Shown: positions 27,298-35,964, counted from the first letter of the stretch. The stretch: DNA of 64,000 bases from JACKDX01 sp964640175 (GCA_964640175.1 CAZXFW010000004.1:193053-257052); one strand, 5' to 3'. The notes: generated by a model not told the origin, from the letters alone. Program-made: numbers and translations.

Positions 27298-28524
27298 TCA
27301 AACCATCGGACCTAGGTCCTCACCAGATTGTACGTAAAATGCACGGCCATACATGTCGAGCAACTCAAGCGCCTTATCCATATCTTCTTTGGAATGGCCA
27401 CGGGTGATGTTGACTCTTAAACGTTCCTCGCCCAGTTTCACACCAGGGTATGTGATGGGTACCATCATGATTCCGTTTTCTATTAGAGCAACATGCATAA
27501 AAAGTGCCTTGCGTTCATCACGGCACATCACTGGCATAATATGAGTATCACTCAACCCGAGATCAAAGCCAAGCTCCGTAAGATTTTTACGCATGTATTC
27601 TGCTTTTTCGTGTAGCTCAGCAACCAATCCTTCGCCTTCATTCTCTAACATCGTTAAAATCGTGGAAGCGGCCGCAACAATGGGAACAGGCAACGACGCG
27701 CTAAACAAAAATGAGCGCGCTGTATGTTTGACGTGATCCACCACATCCGCGGAGCCCGCCAAAATACCACCGATGCCTCCAAACGTTTTAGAAAACGTGC
27801 TGATTAACATGGGCACTTTTCCTTGCAACCCAAAGTGCTCAACAATGCCTTTGCCATATTTCCCTAGCGTACCCGTGCCATGAGCATCGTCGCATACCAT
27901 GACAGCATTGTAGCGTTCACAAATCTCGACAAACTCCTCTATCTTGGCCATGTCACCATCAAGCGAATAAATACCTTCTATCAAAACAAGCGCGTGTTTA
28001 CGTTCCATCGTTTTGAGGACACGCTCCAAAGAGCGTGCAGAGTTATGATTGAAAAATCGCACTTCAGGTTGCCGCGTGGGCGTACCAGCCGCCAGGAATG
28101 TTCCATCCAGAATGCACGCATGACTTAGATTATCGAGCACTAGGGTCGTGTCTTTATCCGCCAGTGACATGATCGTGCCCAACATGGCTTGGTACCCCGT
28201 GGTAAAAAGCAATACTTTTTCATAGCCAAACCATCGCGCAAGACGCTCTTCAAGCTCAACATGTGCTGTCGTGGTGGCTTGCACGCGGGATGAACTTAGC
28301 CCGCACGCAAACTGTTCAACAGCCTTTTTAGCCTCTTCTTTCACCTTGGGATGTGTGGTCAGCCCCAAATAATCATTCGAACTAAAATTAATAATTGGCT
28401 TGCCATTAATGGTGGTATGCAGACCACCTGACTCAAACGGTCGGAAAAACGGGTAAACCTGCTTCTCGTGAGCTTCTCGAATACGTTCTAACGCAGCATG
28501 CGCTTTTTTATCGGCCCAATTCAT
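27298..28524 (-). CDS. Alpha-oxoamine synthase (serine palmitoyltransferase / KAPA synthase family)
   Basis: 408 residues from ATG 28524. It should condense an acyl thioester with an amino acid, with loss of CO2, to give an alpha-amino ketone. Landmarks are NFSSNDYLGLT, the SSSR loop, DDAHGTGTLG and the Schiff-base lysine K246 in STFSKTFGG. EGIYSLDGD is typical of serine palmitoyltransferase and its relatives. No bio gene is near, so biotin synthesis is unlikely. ATG 28524 overlaps the KS-beta stop as ATGA; the frame also runs upstream but over the KS gene. With two ACPs and an acyl-AMP ligase nearby, the acyl donor is probably ACP-bound (inference). Confidence 0.9.
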   Translation of the reverse strand: MNWADKKAHAALERIREAHEKQVYPFFRPFESGGLHTTINGKPIINFSSNDYLGLTTHPKVKEEAKKAVEQFACGLSSSRVQATTTAHVELEERLARWFGYEKVLLFTTGYQAMLGTIMSLADKDTTLVLDNLSHACILDGTFLAAGTPTRQPEVRFFNHNSARSLERVLKTMERKHALVLIEGIYSLDGDMAKIEEFVEICERYNAVMVCDDAHGTGTLGKYGKGIVEHFGLQGKVPMLISTFSKTFGGIGGILAGSADVVDHVKHTARSFLFSASLPVPIVAAASTILTMLENEGEGLVAELHEKAEYMRKNLTELGFDLGLSDTHIMPVMCRDERKALFMHVALIENGIMMVPITYPGVKLGEERLRVNITRGHSKEDMDKALELLDMYGRAFYVQSGEDLGPMV

Positions 28525-29717
28525 GCACCCTCTCCCTGCAACACCACTGCCGAGACATTGCCATAATAACCCACAGCTGTAACTACAGCATGACGCAAAC
28601 GTTTCGTAGATCCCTCGCGTATGGGTGTCGATAGGGGTGTCCCTGAAAGCCAAGACAACGCCGCTGCCATACCAAAGGCCCCACTCGCACCTAACGTCTC
28701 CCCCCAACGCTGCTTAGGCGCAAGCACCCACGCCTGATTGCCAAACACGTGCAAAAGCGCATCGAATTCTGCTTGGTCCATCGCAGCAATACCGCTCATG
28801 GAAGTACATACCAAATCAATGTCACTCGGTTTTAACCCTGCATCTTCCAACGCAGCACAAATGGCACGCTCAATAGCAACGGATGAAAAGTGCACAATCT
28901 CGGCCTCAGATTGAGGTACCTCAAAAGCCGTGCCATAGCCAAGCACACGACCATGCACATGTGCGCCGCGAGCTTGTGCTTCGTGATCACGCTCTATGCA
29001 TAGGTAAGCGGCACCTTCCCCTAAACGCATTCCTTGGCTCTGATCTAACCCTGGACTAAACGGTTGATCCGCACTTGCAATCACACCTAACATATCAAAC
29101 GCCAAATAAAGCGCATCGGATAACGCTTCGCCACCTCCTATAAGAAACGCATCCCCCCGCCTCCGGTGTAAATGGGTTTCAGCGCTGAGTACTGCATCCA
29201 AAGCCCCGCAATTGCCATTGACTAATGTTACATTAGGAGCTCGAAGATCCTCCCAAATACTAACGTAGCCCGCAGCGGCGTTGATCACCGTGTTCGGAAA
29301 TCTTGCCGGGTTGAGGTAACGTGGGTCTTCAAGCTCTGCCACAAGCTTCAATTCCGTGATGGCTTCCAACGAGCCATAGGCCGTCGAGGAACAGAGCCCC
29401 ACTTGCTGTGAGCTTAATGCCACAAACTGCCCTTCTCGTTTGATGCCTGCATCGACTAGTGCTAAACGCGCGGCAACAATAAGCAACTTGGTCAGCCTAT
29501 CGAGATTACGCAATCCTTTGTCTCCCAAGAGGTCTTGCGGAGAAAACTCTTGGAGCTCAGCTACACATGCATGAGGAATTTGTGAAGCCGACAGTATCTT
29601 GCTCTGGTCCGTAAATACGGATGGCGCATCCTTTGTTGCCAAGGCTGTCTGCCATGCCTCCCGGCCTATGCCAAGTGGACTGACAATCCCCATACCGGTC
29701 ACAGCCAATGGAATCAT
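28521..29717 (-). CDS. KS-beta-like ketosynthase, both catalytic His replaced
   Basis: 398 residues with the thiolase fold of beta-ketoacyl-ACP synthases (start PLAVTGMGIVSPLG). The nucleophile-position Cys170 is kept (VNGNCGALDAV). The HGTGT-type histidine position reads Ser306 (TSMSGI), and the second His (normally IGH) is Glu340 (RWGETLGASG). It therefore cannot use the normal Cys-His-His chemistry and probably acts as a chain-length-factor or starter-loading partner of the intact ketosynthase next to it. ATGA overlaps at both ends link it tightly to its neighbours. The true start is ATG 29717, not the longer in-frame extension. Confidence 0.9.
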   Translation of the reverse strand: MIPLAVTGMGIVSPLGIGREAWQTALATKDAPSVFTDQSKILSASQIPHACVAELQEFSPQDLLGDKGLRNLDRLTKLLIVAARLALVDAGIKREGQFVALSSQQVGLCSSTAYGSLEAITELKLVAELEDPRYLNPARFPNTVINAAAGYVSIWEDLRAPNVTLVNGNCGALDAVLSAETHLHRRRGDAFLIGGGEALSDALYLAFDMLGVIASADQPFSPGLDQSQGMRLGEGAAYLCIERDHEAQARGAHVHGRVLGYGTAFEVPQSEAEIVHFSSVAIERAICAALEDAGLKPSDIDLVCTSMSGIAAMDQAEFDALLHVFGNQAWVLAPKQRWGETLGASGAFGMAAALSWLSGTPLSTPIREGSTKRLRHAVVTAVGYYGNVSAVVLQGEGA

Positions 29718-30958
29718 TGAAACCGCTCCTGCATGCTTGGAAGTCGTCCCGGTTTGGCGAAACACACCACCGCATCATAGCCGCCAAATGCAAGCGAGTT
29801 ATTCAACACCACATCTGCTTTGCCTGAGATAGCCTTATTAGCAACCAGATTAACATCACACGCAGGGTCGGGCGTTTCATAGCCAATCGTAGGTGGATAC
29901 ACGCCTGTCGTAATGGTCATGACACAACTGACAGCCTCAAGCGCACTTGAAGCACCCATGCAATGGCCAATCATGCTTTTGATGCTGCTCAGTGGTACCG
30001 CTCGATTTCCAAACACCTTACGCATCACCCGAGACTCTGTTTCATCATTGGAAGGTGTGCCTGTTCCGTGCGCATTTACAAAATCGATATCCTCAGGGCT
30101 AAGGCCACTGCTTAAAATCGCCTGTTCCATGGCCACAACACTGCCTTCTCCTTCAGGATGGGGGCGGGTGATGTGATGTGCATCACACGCCAATCCAAAA
30201 CCACCTATCTCTGCCAACGGACTCGCACCTCGACGGGTTAAATGCTCTTCGGACTCCAGCACCAAGAGCCCCGCTCCCTCACCCAACAAAAGCCCACGTC
30301 GGTTCTTATCAAACGGTTGACAGCGTTCAGGCGCCATCGCTCCAAGACGCACAAACCCGGCGTATTCAAGCTTCTCCAACACTTCCGCCGCGCCTGTCAC
30401 CACCACATCAGCACGCCCACTGCGGATATGGTCTGCCGCAAATCCAATCGCATAATTTCCAGCGGCACACGCGGCAGGAAGCACCTGCACCATGCCACGT
30501 GCTCCGACGGAACGCGCCACATGCAACGCAATCAACGTGGTGCCACATCTTACAATGTTGTTGGGCGTGATGTTTTGTGCCTGGACCCCTGTGTGAATCC
30601 AAGCATCTTGCAGCTCGGAGATCACGTCGGCTTCGCCCATGGTGGTTCCCATGACCACGGCCATGCGCTTTCCATCCACCGTCTGGGCGCTTAGTCCCGC
30701 TTGCTCCAACGCCATTCTGGCCGCAGCAATCGACATCGCAGAACAACGCCCTGCACGACGTGCTTCTGCCGCCGTTAAAAAATCACGTGGCCTAAACTCT
30801 TTGACTTGGCCGGCCAAATGGCGATCAAGTGAACTTGTGTCAAACAAGTCCACCTCGGAGATGCCCGAGTGACCTGCCACTAAGGACTTCCAATAATCCT
30901 TAATGCCAAATCCCACCGAGCTCACCACGCCAAGGCCTGTCACATATACCCGCCGCAT
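29714..30958 (-). CDS. KS-alpha-like beta-ketoacyl-ACP synthase (FabF type)
   Basis: 414 residues from ATG 30958. The complete triad is present: Cys164 (PAACAAGNYAIG), His297 (NAHGTGTPSNDE) and His332 (KSMIGHCMGASSALEA). It should extend ACP-bound chains with malonyl-ACP. The stop overlaps the KS-beta start as ATGA, the arrangement known for type II polyketide KS-alpha/KS-beta heterodimers. The frame continues open upstream to 31195 but this has no family sequence. A promoter (TTGTGA, 17 nt, TATATA) would start transcription about 3 nt before this ATG. Confidence 0.93.
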   Translation of the reverse strand: MRRVYVTGLGVVSSVGFGIKDYWKSLVAGHSGISEVDLFDTSSLDRHLAGQVKEFRPRDFLTAAEARRAGRCSAMSIAAARMALEQAGLSAQTVDGKRMAVVMGTTMGEADVISELQDAWIHTGVQAQNITPNNIVRCGTTLIALHVARSVGARGMVQVLPAACAAGNYAIGFAADHIRSGRADVVVTGAAEVLEKLEYAGFVRLGAMAPERCQPFDKNRRGLLLGEGAGLLVLESEEHLTRRGASPLAEIGGFGLACDAHHITRPHPEGEGSVVAMEQAILSSGLSPEDIDFVNAHGTGTPSNDETESRVMRKVFGNRAVPLSSIKSMIGHCMGASSALEAVSCVMTITTGVYPPTIGYETPDPACDVNLVANKAISGKADVVLNNSLAFGGYDAVVCFAKPGRLPSMQERFQ

Positions 30959-31106
30959 GGCGTCGGCTATATACGCTAGGAGCCCTCCACTCACAAGGTA
31001 CCGAAACCGGCCAAACGGCTGATTTTGCACATGAACCAACGTGAGCAGCCAAGTCCCGAGCATGCCTTGACAGTTGAAAGCCAGGGCCCTAAACCCGGCC
31101 CATTCT
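30959..31106. promoter_or_regulatory. Divergent promoter region of the lipid cluster
   Basis: 148 bp between the two divergent operons. Minus strand: -35 TTGTGA (30996-30991), 17-nt spacer, -10 TATATA (30973-30968), predicted start near 30961, just before ATG 30958. Plus strand: -35 TTGACA (31067-31072), 17-nt spacer, a weak -10 TAAACC (31090-31095), predicted start near 31102, just before ATG 31107. Both would give almost leaderless mRNAs. No operator palindrome was recognised. Confidence 0.45.
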
Positions 31107-32777
31107 ATGAGTGGGCCCCAGTCGCTGTTAGAATGTTTAGAAGCCCTTCCCGGTGGCTCAGAGCGTGGACTGCGTTTCATCGACAGCCAGGGCAACGAAC
31201 ATTTTTACCCTTGGCAGGAACTTACGCGAGAGGCAAAAATCCGGGCTCACGCGCTTTACCAAAAAGGGCTCAAGCGAGGAGACCGCCTTGCCCTTATTGT
31301 TCCTGAAGGGCATGAGTTTGTGTTGCACTTCTTAGCGGCGGTGGTGGGAGGCATTGTCCCGGTTCCAATTTATCCCCGTGCCACTTTTAAAGCGATCGAT
31401 ACCTACCACGAAACGATCGCCCACACGTTACGCGCAAGCCAGGCACGCATGTTGCTAAGCACAACATCCATGAAGCCCTATCTTGAAGCTGTGCTCGATC
31501 AGAATGTGCCTATTCGTCACATTGAAACAATTGAAGAGCTCACGCCCACACTGGGGCCTGAACTTACCTGCCCCAAACTCACTTCAGACGACCTTTGCTT
31601 TTTGCAGTTCACTTCTGGCAGCACGTCACAACCCAAAGGCGTCATGGTGACTCATGGAAACCTCATCGCCAATGCAAAGGCATTTTTGGGTCCACATGGA
31701 TTGGATCGCCGTCCTGACGACATTGGCGTAAGTTGGCTTCCGCTCTACCACGACATGGGGCTGATTGGTTTCATCCTTGGGGTGTTGGTCATGGACATTC
31801 CTGTCATCATCTTGCCAACAGCAAGTTTTGGACGAAATCCACGACTTTGGCTTGAAACCATCCGCAAACACAAAGCCACCCTCACGTTTGCTCCCAATTT
31901 TGCCTATGCCTTGGTAATCAAGCGCTTGCGTAATGATCCCCTTCAAGATTGGGATCTGAGTCATCTGCGTGTGGCAGGATGCGGGGCTGAGCCTATCAAC
32001 GCACATACCCTGCGCGCATTCGTTGACCGCCTCAAGCCTGTAGGGGTTCGAGATGAAGCCCTTCTGCCCACCTATGGAATGGCAGAATCCACACTGGCCA
32101 TTACGTTCGCAGATCACAGTGCTCCTATGAAAACTGACATCGTTGATGCACAAGCGCTTCAACAAGGCCATGCCACTCCCGCAGGCGAGCACACTGAGCA
32201 ACGCTTGGAGCTTGTATGCTGCGGCAAACCTTTTCCCGAGCACGAGCTTGCCATTGTGAATGAACACGGTCGACATTTAGAAGAACGCACCGTCGGAGAA
32301 ATCATTGTTAAAGGACCCAGCGTCACACAAGGATATTTCAACCAACCTGAAGCAACCTCTGAAGCCTTGCGCAATGGGTGGTTACACACCGGCGATTTAG
32401 GATATCTGGTAGATGGAGAACTCTACATCTGTGGTCGCAGCAAAGACTTAATTATTATCAATGGGGCAAACCATTACCCACAAGACATCGAATGGCTTGT
32501 GGACGACATTGAAGGGGTGCGACGCAATAACGTAGTCGCTTTTAGCACCATGGTGGAAGGCGACGAAAAGCTTGTGTTGATTGCCGAAGGGGGATCCACA
32601 GATGCCTCGCGATTGCGCGAAGCCATTGCCAGCCAAGTCACACAAAGCACAGGCCTCAGTGTCTACAAGGTCGGCATTGTGCCAGTGGGGACCCTGCCCA
32701 AAACCTCCAGCGGCAAAATTCAACGCCGTAAAGCTAGGCAATTGTTCGAAAAAGGCGAATTACCTCTCCATCCATGA
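31107..32777 (+). CDS. Fatty acyl-AMP ligase (FAAL) / acyl-ACP synthetase
   Basis: 556 residues from ATG 31107 (a TTG at 31074 is the alternative). ANL-superfamily adenylating enzyme. The P-loop FTSGSTSQPKGVMVTHGNL, the LPLYHDMGLIGF loop, TYGMAEST, the HTGDLGY Asp and the C-terminal lysine in PKTSSGKIQRRKAR are all present. The overall pattern is that of FAALs, which activate a fatty acid with ATP and hand it to an ACP rather than to CoA. The ACP genes follow 88 bp downstream and are the obvious acceptors. It should provide the starter or substrate chain for the cluster. Confidence 0.88.
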   Translation: MSGPQSLLECLEALPGGSERGLRFIDSQGNEHFYPWQELTREAKIRAHALYQKGLKRGDRLALIVPEGHEFVLHFLAAVVGGIVPVPIYPRATFKAIDTYHETIAHTLRASQARMLLSTTSMKPYLEAVLDQNVPIRHIETIEELTPTLGPELTCPKLTSDDLCFLQFTSGSTSQPKGVMVTHGNLIANAKAFLGPHGLDRRPDDIGVSWLPLYHDMGLIGFILGVLVMDIPVIILPTASFGRNPRLWLETIRKHKATLTFAPNFAYALVIKRLRNDPLQDWDLSHLRVAGCGAEPINAHTLRAFVDRLKPVGVRDEALLPTYGMAESTLAITFADHSAPMKTDIVDAQALQQGHATPAGEHTEQRLELVCCGKPFPEHELAIVNEHGRHLEERTVGEIIVKGPSVTQGYFNQPEATSEALRNGWLHTGDLGYLVDGELYICGRSKDLIIINGANHYPQDIEWLVDDIEGVRRNNVVAFSTMVEGDEKLVLIAEGGSTDASRLREAIASQVTQSTGLSVYKVGIVPVGTLPKTSSGKIQRRKARQLFEKGELPLHP

Positions 32778-32864
32778 CTCTACCCCCGGGTAGGACTGGA
32801 CGGATGGGACAATTCGACCTAAAGTTCGCCCCTCACAAAATTACCGGAGAGCAGGAAATTACAT

Positions 32865-33110
32865 ATGGATCGTGCAGAACTTATTCAACTCTTTCGTAAA
32901 TGGGCGGCTGAGATTGCAGAAAAAGACTTCAGTCACGTTAACGAAGACCATGTCATTTCCGACCTAGGAATTGATTCTTTGGGTATGCTGGAGCTTGTGG
33001 GATCGTTAGAGCGGGAACTCAATATACAAATTCCCGATGAGAAGTTGGTAGGCGTCCAAACGGTGCGCCAGCTCTTAGAGCTTGTCGACGAGCGGCTAGA
33101 ACGCCGCTGA
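32865..33110 (+). CDS. Acyl carrier protein 1
   Basis: 81 residues, acidic and helical, with the 4'-phosphopantetheine attachment Ser38 in LGIDSLGMLELV. GGAG about 15-20 nt and AGGAAA about 10 nt upstream of the ATG can serve as Shine-Dalgarno. It is followed 20 bp later by a second ACP. It is distinct from a housekeeping AcpP, which normally sits with fabF/fabG, so a dedicated role with the acyl-AMP ligase is likely. Confidence 0.93.
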   Translation: MDRAELIQLFRKWAAEIAEKDFSHVNEDHVISDLGIDSLGMLELVGSLERELNIQIPDEKLVGVQTVRQLLELVDERLERR

Positions 33111-33130
33111 GCTATAAATCAGAGGTGACT

Positions 33131-33373
33131 ATGCCAAATAACCAAGCCCACCCAACCTTAAAGGAAGATATCAGGGCTATCATCGCTGAAGTCAGTGAGG
33201 TTGATGACATTCCCGATGATACATTGTTCCAAGAGCTTGGCATTGACTCCATGATGGCCATTGAAATCGTGGCCGAAGTCGAACGTAAATATAAAATATC
33301 CGTGCCTGAAGAAGAACTACAACAGCTCACTAACTTACAAAAAGTTTATGAGCTCGTACAATCAAAGCTTTAG
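33131..33373 (+). CDS. Acyl carrier protein 2
   Basis: 80 residues with carrier Ser40 in LGIDSMMAIEIV. It differs clearly from ACP1, so it is not a recent copy. AGAGGTG just upstream supports ATG 33131; the GTG at 33125 lies within that ribosome site. The 3' end overlaps the thioesterase gene by 26 bp. Two carriers in a row resemble the double ACP of PigH-type alpha-oxoamine synthase modules, here as free proteins (comparison from family knowledge). Confidence 0.92.
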   Translation: MPNNQAHPTLKEDIRAIIAEVSEVDDIPDDTLFQELGIDSMMAIEIVAEVERKYKISVPEEELQQLTNLQKVYELVQSKL

Positions 33374-33803
33374 GCCAGTGTCTTCCGATAAACACTATAC
33401 CTATCAATTACGCGTAGGATACGCAGACACAGATCAAGCAGGTGTGGTGCACCACGGAGCCTATGTCCGTTATCTTGAGTCTGCGCGTATTGAATATTTA
33501 AGACACTATGGTGTTTCATACAAAGAATTTGAAATTGATGTTCATCTTGCGCTCCCTGTAGTTGAAGCAAACATTCGTTACAAACGTCCAGCTTTCTTCG
33601 ACGACATTCTTCACATTGAGGTTTGGGTAGGCTTGATCACCAAAGCGCGGCTGAGGTTCGACAGCAAGATTTACCGAGGCCAAGAGCTGCTCAATGAAGC
33701 ACAGATCACTCTGGCCTGTGTGCACACCACCAATGGTAGGCCCACTAGTCTTCCTGATATCTTGCTATCTGCATGCCAAGATAGCTCAGCATCCACCCAA
33801 TAG
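33348..33803 (+). CDS. Hotdog-fold acyl thioesterase (4HBT/YbgC-like)
   Basis: 151 residues. Single hotdog domain with the catalytic-Asp region RVGYADTDQAGVVHHGAYVRYLE, as in 4-hydroxybenzoyl-CoA and YbgC-type thioesterases. The first in-frame start considered is ATG 33348, inside acp2; a GTG at 33378, just after the acp2 stop, would also fit. It can hydrolyse acyl-ACP or acyl-CoA and may edit stalled chains or release product in the cluster. It is the last gene of the plus-strand arm. Confidence 0.9.
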   Translation: MSSYNQSFRPVSSDKHYTYQLRVGYADTDQAGVVHHGAYVRYLESARIEYLRHYGVSYKEFEIDVHLALPVVEANIRYKRPAFFDDILHIEVWVGLITKARLRFDSKIYRGQELLNEAQITLACVHTTNGRPTSLPDILLSACQDSSASTQ

Positions 33804-33826
33804 ACTCGCTCAATTCGAAAGCGTGC

Positions 33827-34528
33827 TTACTCTTCACCCCTTAAAATTGAGTGAGTAAACGCCGAGCGTAAGTAAAAGGCACGCATCCCTGATCGGCGTA
33901 AGCCCCCATCCTCATCGATCGCCCAACTGTGAGCCTGCGCATTAACCCCTTTAGGACGAAGCTGGAGCACGTTCCCCATGTGTCCGGTGATCAACTCCGC
34001 TTCACCCCGTCCGATTCTACCTGCCAACTCTTCCCAGTCCTCTCGCAGCGTGGCTTCCTGCTTTCCCGAAAGACGCCATAAGACAGCAGTGCCAATACGT
34101 CGATGTGGCAACGGAATCTCCCGAGATCCTTGTACTGGAATCCACAACACACACTGCAGCTTACTCTTGAGAGCACATGTCTCCCACTCCTCTTCTCCTA
34201 TGGATGCGAGTGACACATGGCACACAAACGTAGATTCCCTCGGCTTGTGATCATGATCAACGGGGATACTTTTAAGCTCTATGCCAAGCCCAGGAAAGTC
34301 TGGAATCGATGCACTCCCAGCACTTGCTCCAAGGGCCTTTTCCAACAACTGGCCAACATACCCTTTGGCATGACGCATGTCACAAGGAACATTTTTTCCG
34401 ATCGCCTGCGATAGCTCGGAGACAGTCATACCCTCGATTGAACAGCAACGTCTAAGAAGTTCTTGTTCGCTTGAGGGAGGAGTCCCTATGTTCCAATTCA
34501 GCTTAGGAGACATCCGTCCCCATACCAT
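33827..34528 (-). CDS. mutH: DNA mismatch repair endonuclease MutH
   Basis: 233 residues, close to the 229 of E. coli. It nicks the unmethylated strand at hemimethylated GATC sites after MutS/MutL activation. The catalytic Asp77, Glu84 and Lys86 have exactly the E. coli spacing (70, 77, 79). Other shared segments are KGYVGQLLEKALGASAGS, TFVCHVSLASIGEEEWET, LWIPVQGSREIPL and LREDWEEL. MutH is known mainly from Gammaproteobacteria that also have Dam methylase, so its presence here suggests transfer or a wider distribution. It stands alone, convergent to the lipid cluster. Confidence 0.95.
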   Translation of the reverse strand: MVWGRMSPKLNWNIGTPPSSEQELLRRCCSIEGMTVSELSQAIGKNVPCDMRHAKGYVGQLLEKALGASAGSASIPDFPGLGIELKSIPVDHDHKPRESTFVCHVSLASIGEEEWETCALKSKLQCVLWIPVQGSREIPLPHRRIGTAVLWRLSGKQEATLREDWEELAGRIGRGEAELITGHMGNVLQLRPKGVNAQAHSWAIDEDGGLRRSGMRAFYLRSAFTHSILRGEE

Positions 34529-34578
34529 CCTTTTGAGAACTTCTTTACTGCCTCTTTAAACCCGCGTATACAAAACGA

Positions 34579-35088
34579 ATGCATCCTATCACAAGCTTTA
34601 GCATTGTTTGTTATGGGTTGATGCTCGTGTCCCTGGAGCTATCGGCCTGTGCGAAAAGCTCCTCAGTGCCCCCTACGACACCCACACACGCCTCTATACC
34701 GAAACCTACCCAACAGGGACATATTACGATTCAAGCGGACGAATTGATACTCGACGAACATATTAATTTTGCAACCAATAGTGACGTGATCTTGGAGCAA
34801 AGTTACGATGTGTTAGATGATATCGTCAGATTACTTAAAGAACACACCGAAATTGTTGCGCTTCATATTCATGGGTATACCGACACACGGGGGAATAGTC
34901 GCCGCAATCTAAAACTTTCGGAGCAGCGCGCTACCTCAGTGGCTAATTATCTACGAGAAAAAGGTGTCAACCAGTCTATCGAGACCACGGGACATGGCGA
35001 AGAGACACCTCTATGTACCGAGAATACCGAAGAATGCCATACCCAAAACCGACGGGTTGCTTTCAATATTACGGTCCACAGCCCATGA
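34579..35088 (+). CDS. OmpA-family lipoprotein
   Basis: 169 residues. Signal peptide with lipobox L-S-A-C near residue 24, a short Pro/Thr-rich linker, then an OmpA C-terminal domain (about 65-165) with the peptidoglycan-binding pattern IHGYTDTRGNSRRNLKLSEQRA and NRRVAF. Pal-like: anchored in the outer membrane and attached non-covalently to peptidoglycan. Divergent from mutH with a 50-bp gap. A nearby TPR protein gene follows. Confidence 0.9.
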   Translation: MHPITSFSIVCYGLMLVSLELSACAKSSSVPPTTPTHASIPKPTQQGHITIQADELILDEHINFATNSDVILEQSYDVLDDIVRLLKEHTEIVALHIHGYTDTRGNSRRNLKLSEQRATSVANYLREKGVNQSIETTGHGEETPLCTENTEECHTQNRRVAFNITVHSP

Positions 35089-35160
35089 ACCACTCTGTAA
35101 GCAAAGGCATACATTGCCAAAACCTCACCACTCTTCTGGTTGTGTGATACCCTGGCAACA

Positions 35161-35964
35161 GTGTTTACGAGAATACTGATTATTACCTTGCTATCGTTTG
35201 TAGCATTAAGTTCGATTGCCTCTGCTCAAAGCAATCATTCAGCTCGACCTAACGACCGTAACCGTGCTGTCGTTTTATTTGAACGAAGTGAATCACTGTA
35301 CAAAGAAGGAAAATTTTCCGAAGCAGCGGTACTGTTGCGTCAGGCGTATGAGTTAGAACCAGAGCCCATCCTTCTTTATAACATGGGACGTGCATTGGAG
35401 TCCGATGGACAGCTCCAAGCTGCTGCCCAAGCTTTTCAAGAATATTTACGCACAGCTAAAAAATTGAGCCCCCCAGAACGACGGGCGTTGCAGGCACGCA
35501 TTCGTTCACTTCAAGAACAGATACAAACGAATGACAAAATTAAGCAAGAACGCGACCAAGCCAAACAACGGCAAGAGGAAGCGGAACGTCGGCTACTCGA
35601 ACAAGCCCAAGTATCTCACAAGGTCAAAGAAGACAATTCCTTAAGCCCATGGCCTTGGGTTGTCTTAGGCGTAGGCGCAGCAGGACTTGCCACTGGGGGA
35701 ATCCTATCCATTTTAGCCTCTGGAAAATATGAAGATGCGGAAAATGAACCCATCCAAGAAAAAGCCCAAAACCTTCTGGAAGAGGCAAATGGTCTCAATG
35801 ATGCGTCCGTGGTTTTCTTGATTGCGGGTGGAGTGGTTGCCGCGGGTGGATTAACATGGGCATTGATTGATGTTTTTAGCAAACAGGAAGACGATTCTGA
35901 ATCTTCAACAAAAGTCTCCCTAGGAGTTACACCTACCAGCGTCTGGCTATCGGGTACCTTCTAG
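35161..35964 (+). CDS. Exported TPR protein with C-terminal membrane helices
   Basis: 267 residues from GTG 35161, chosen because it begins directly before a clear signal sequence (ending S-S-I-A-S-A-Q); a TTG seven codons upstream is possible. The mature N-terminal half contains two to three tetratricopeptide units (LFERSESLYKEGKFSEAA), followed by a Gln/Glu/Arg coiled coil and two hydrophobic segments (about 170-190 and 220-240). This build is common in myxobacterial envelope proteins of unknown role. It probably shares a transcript with the OmpA lipoprotein. Confidence 0.8.
   Translation: MFTRILIITLLSFVALSSIASAQSNHSARPNDRNRAVVLFERSESLYKEGKFSEAAVLLRQAYELEPEPILLYNMGRALESDGQLQAAAQAFQEYLRTAKKLSPPERRALQARIRSLQEQIQTNDKIKQERDQAKQRQEEAERRLLEQAQVSHKVKEDNSLSPWPWVVLGVGAAGLATGGILSILASGKYEDAENEPIQEKAQNLLEEANGLNDASVVFLIAGGVVAAGGLTWALIDVFSKQEDDSESSTKVSLGVTPTSVWLSGTF

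Noticed and set aside
28525..28707. N-terminal extension of the oxoamine synthase frame
   Set aside because: It lies within the KS-beta gene in another frame; ATG 28524 has the ATGA overlap and normal family start.
30959..31195. N-terminal extension of the KS-alpha frame
   Set aside because: The added 79 residues lack family similarity, overlap the divergent promoter and ligase start, and ATG 30958 gives a perfect family N-terminus.
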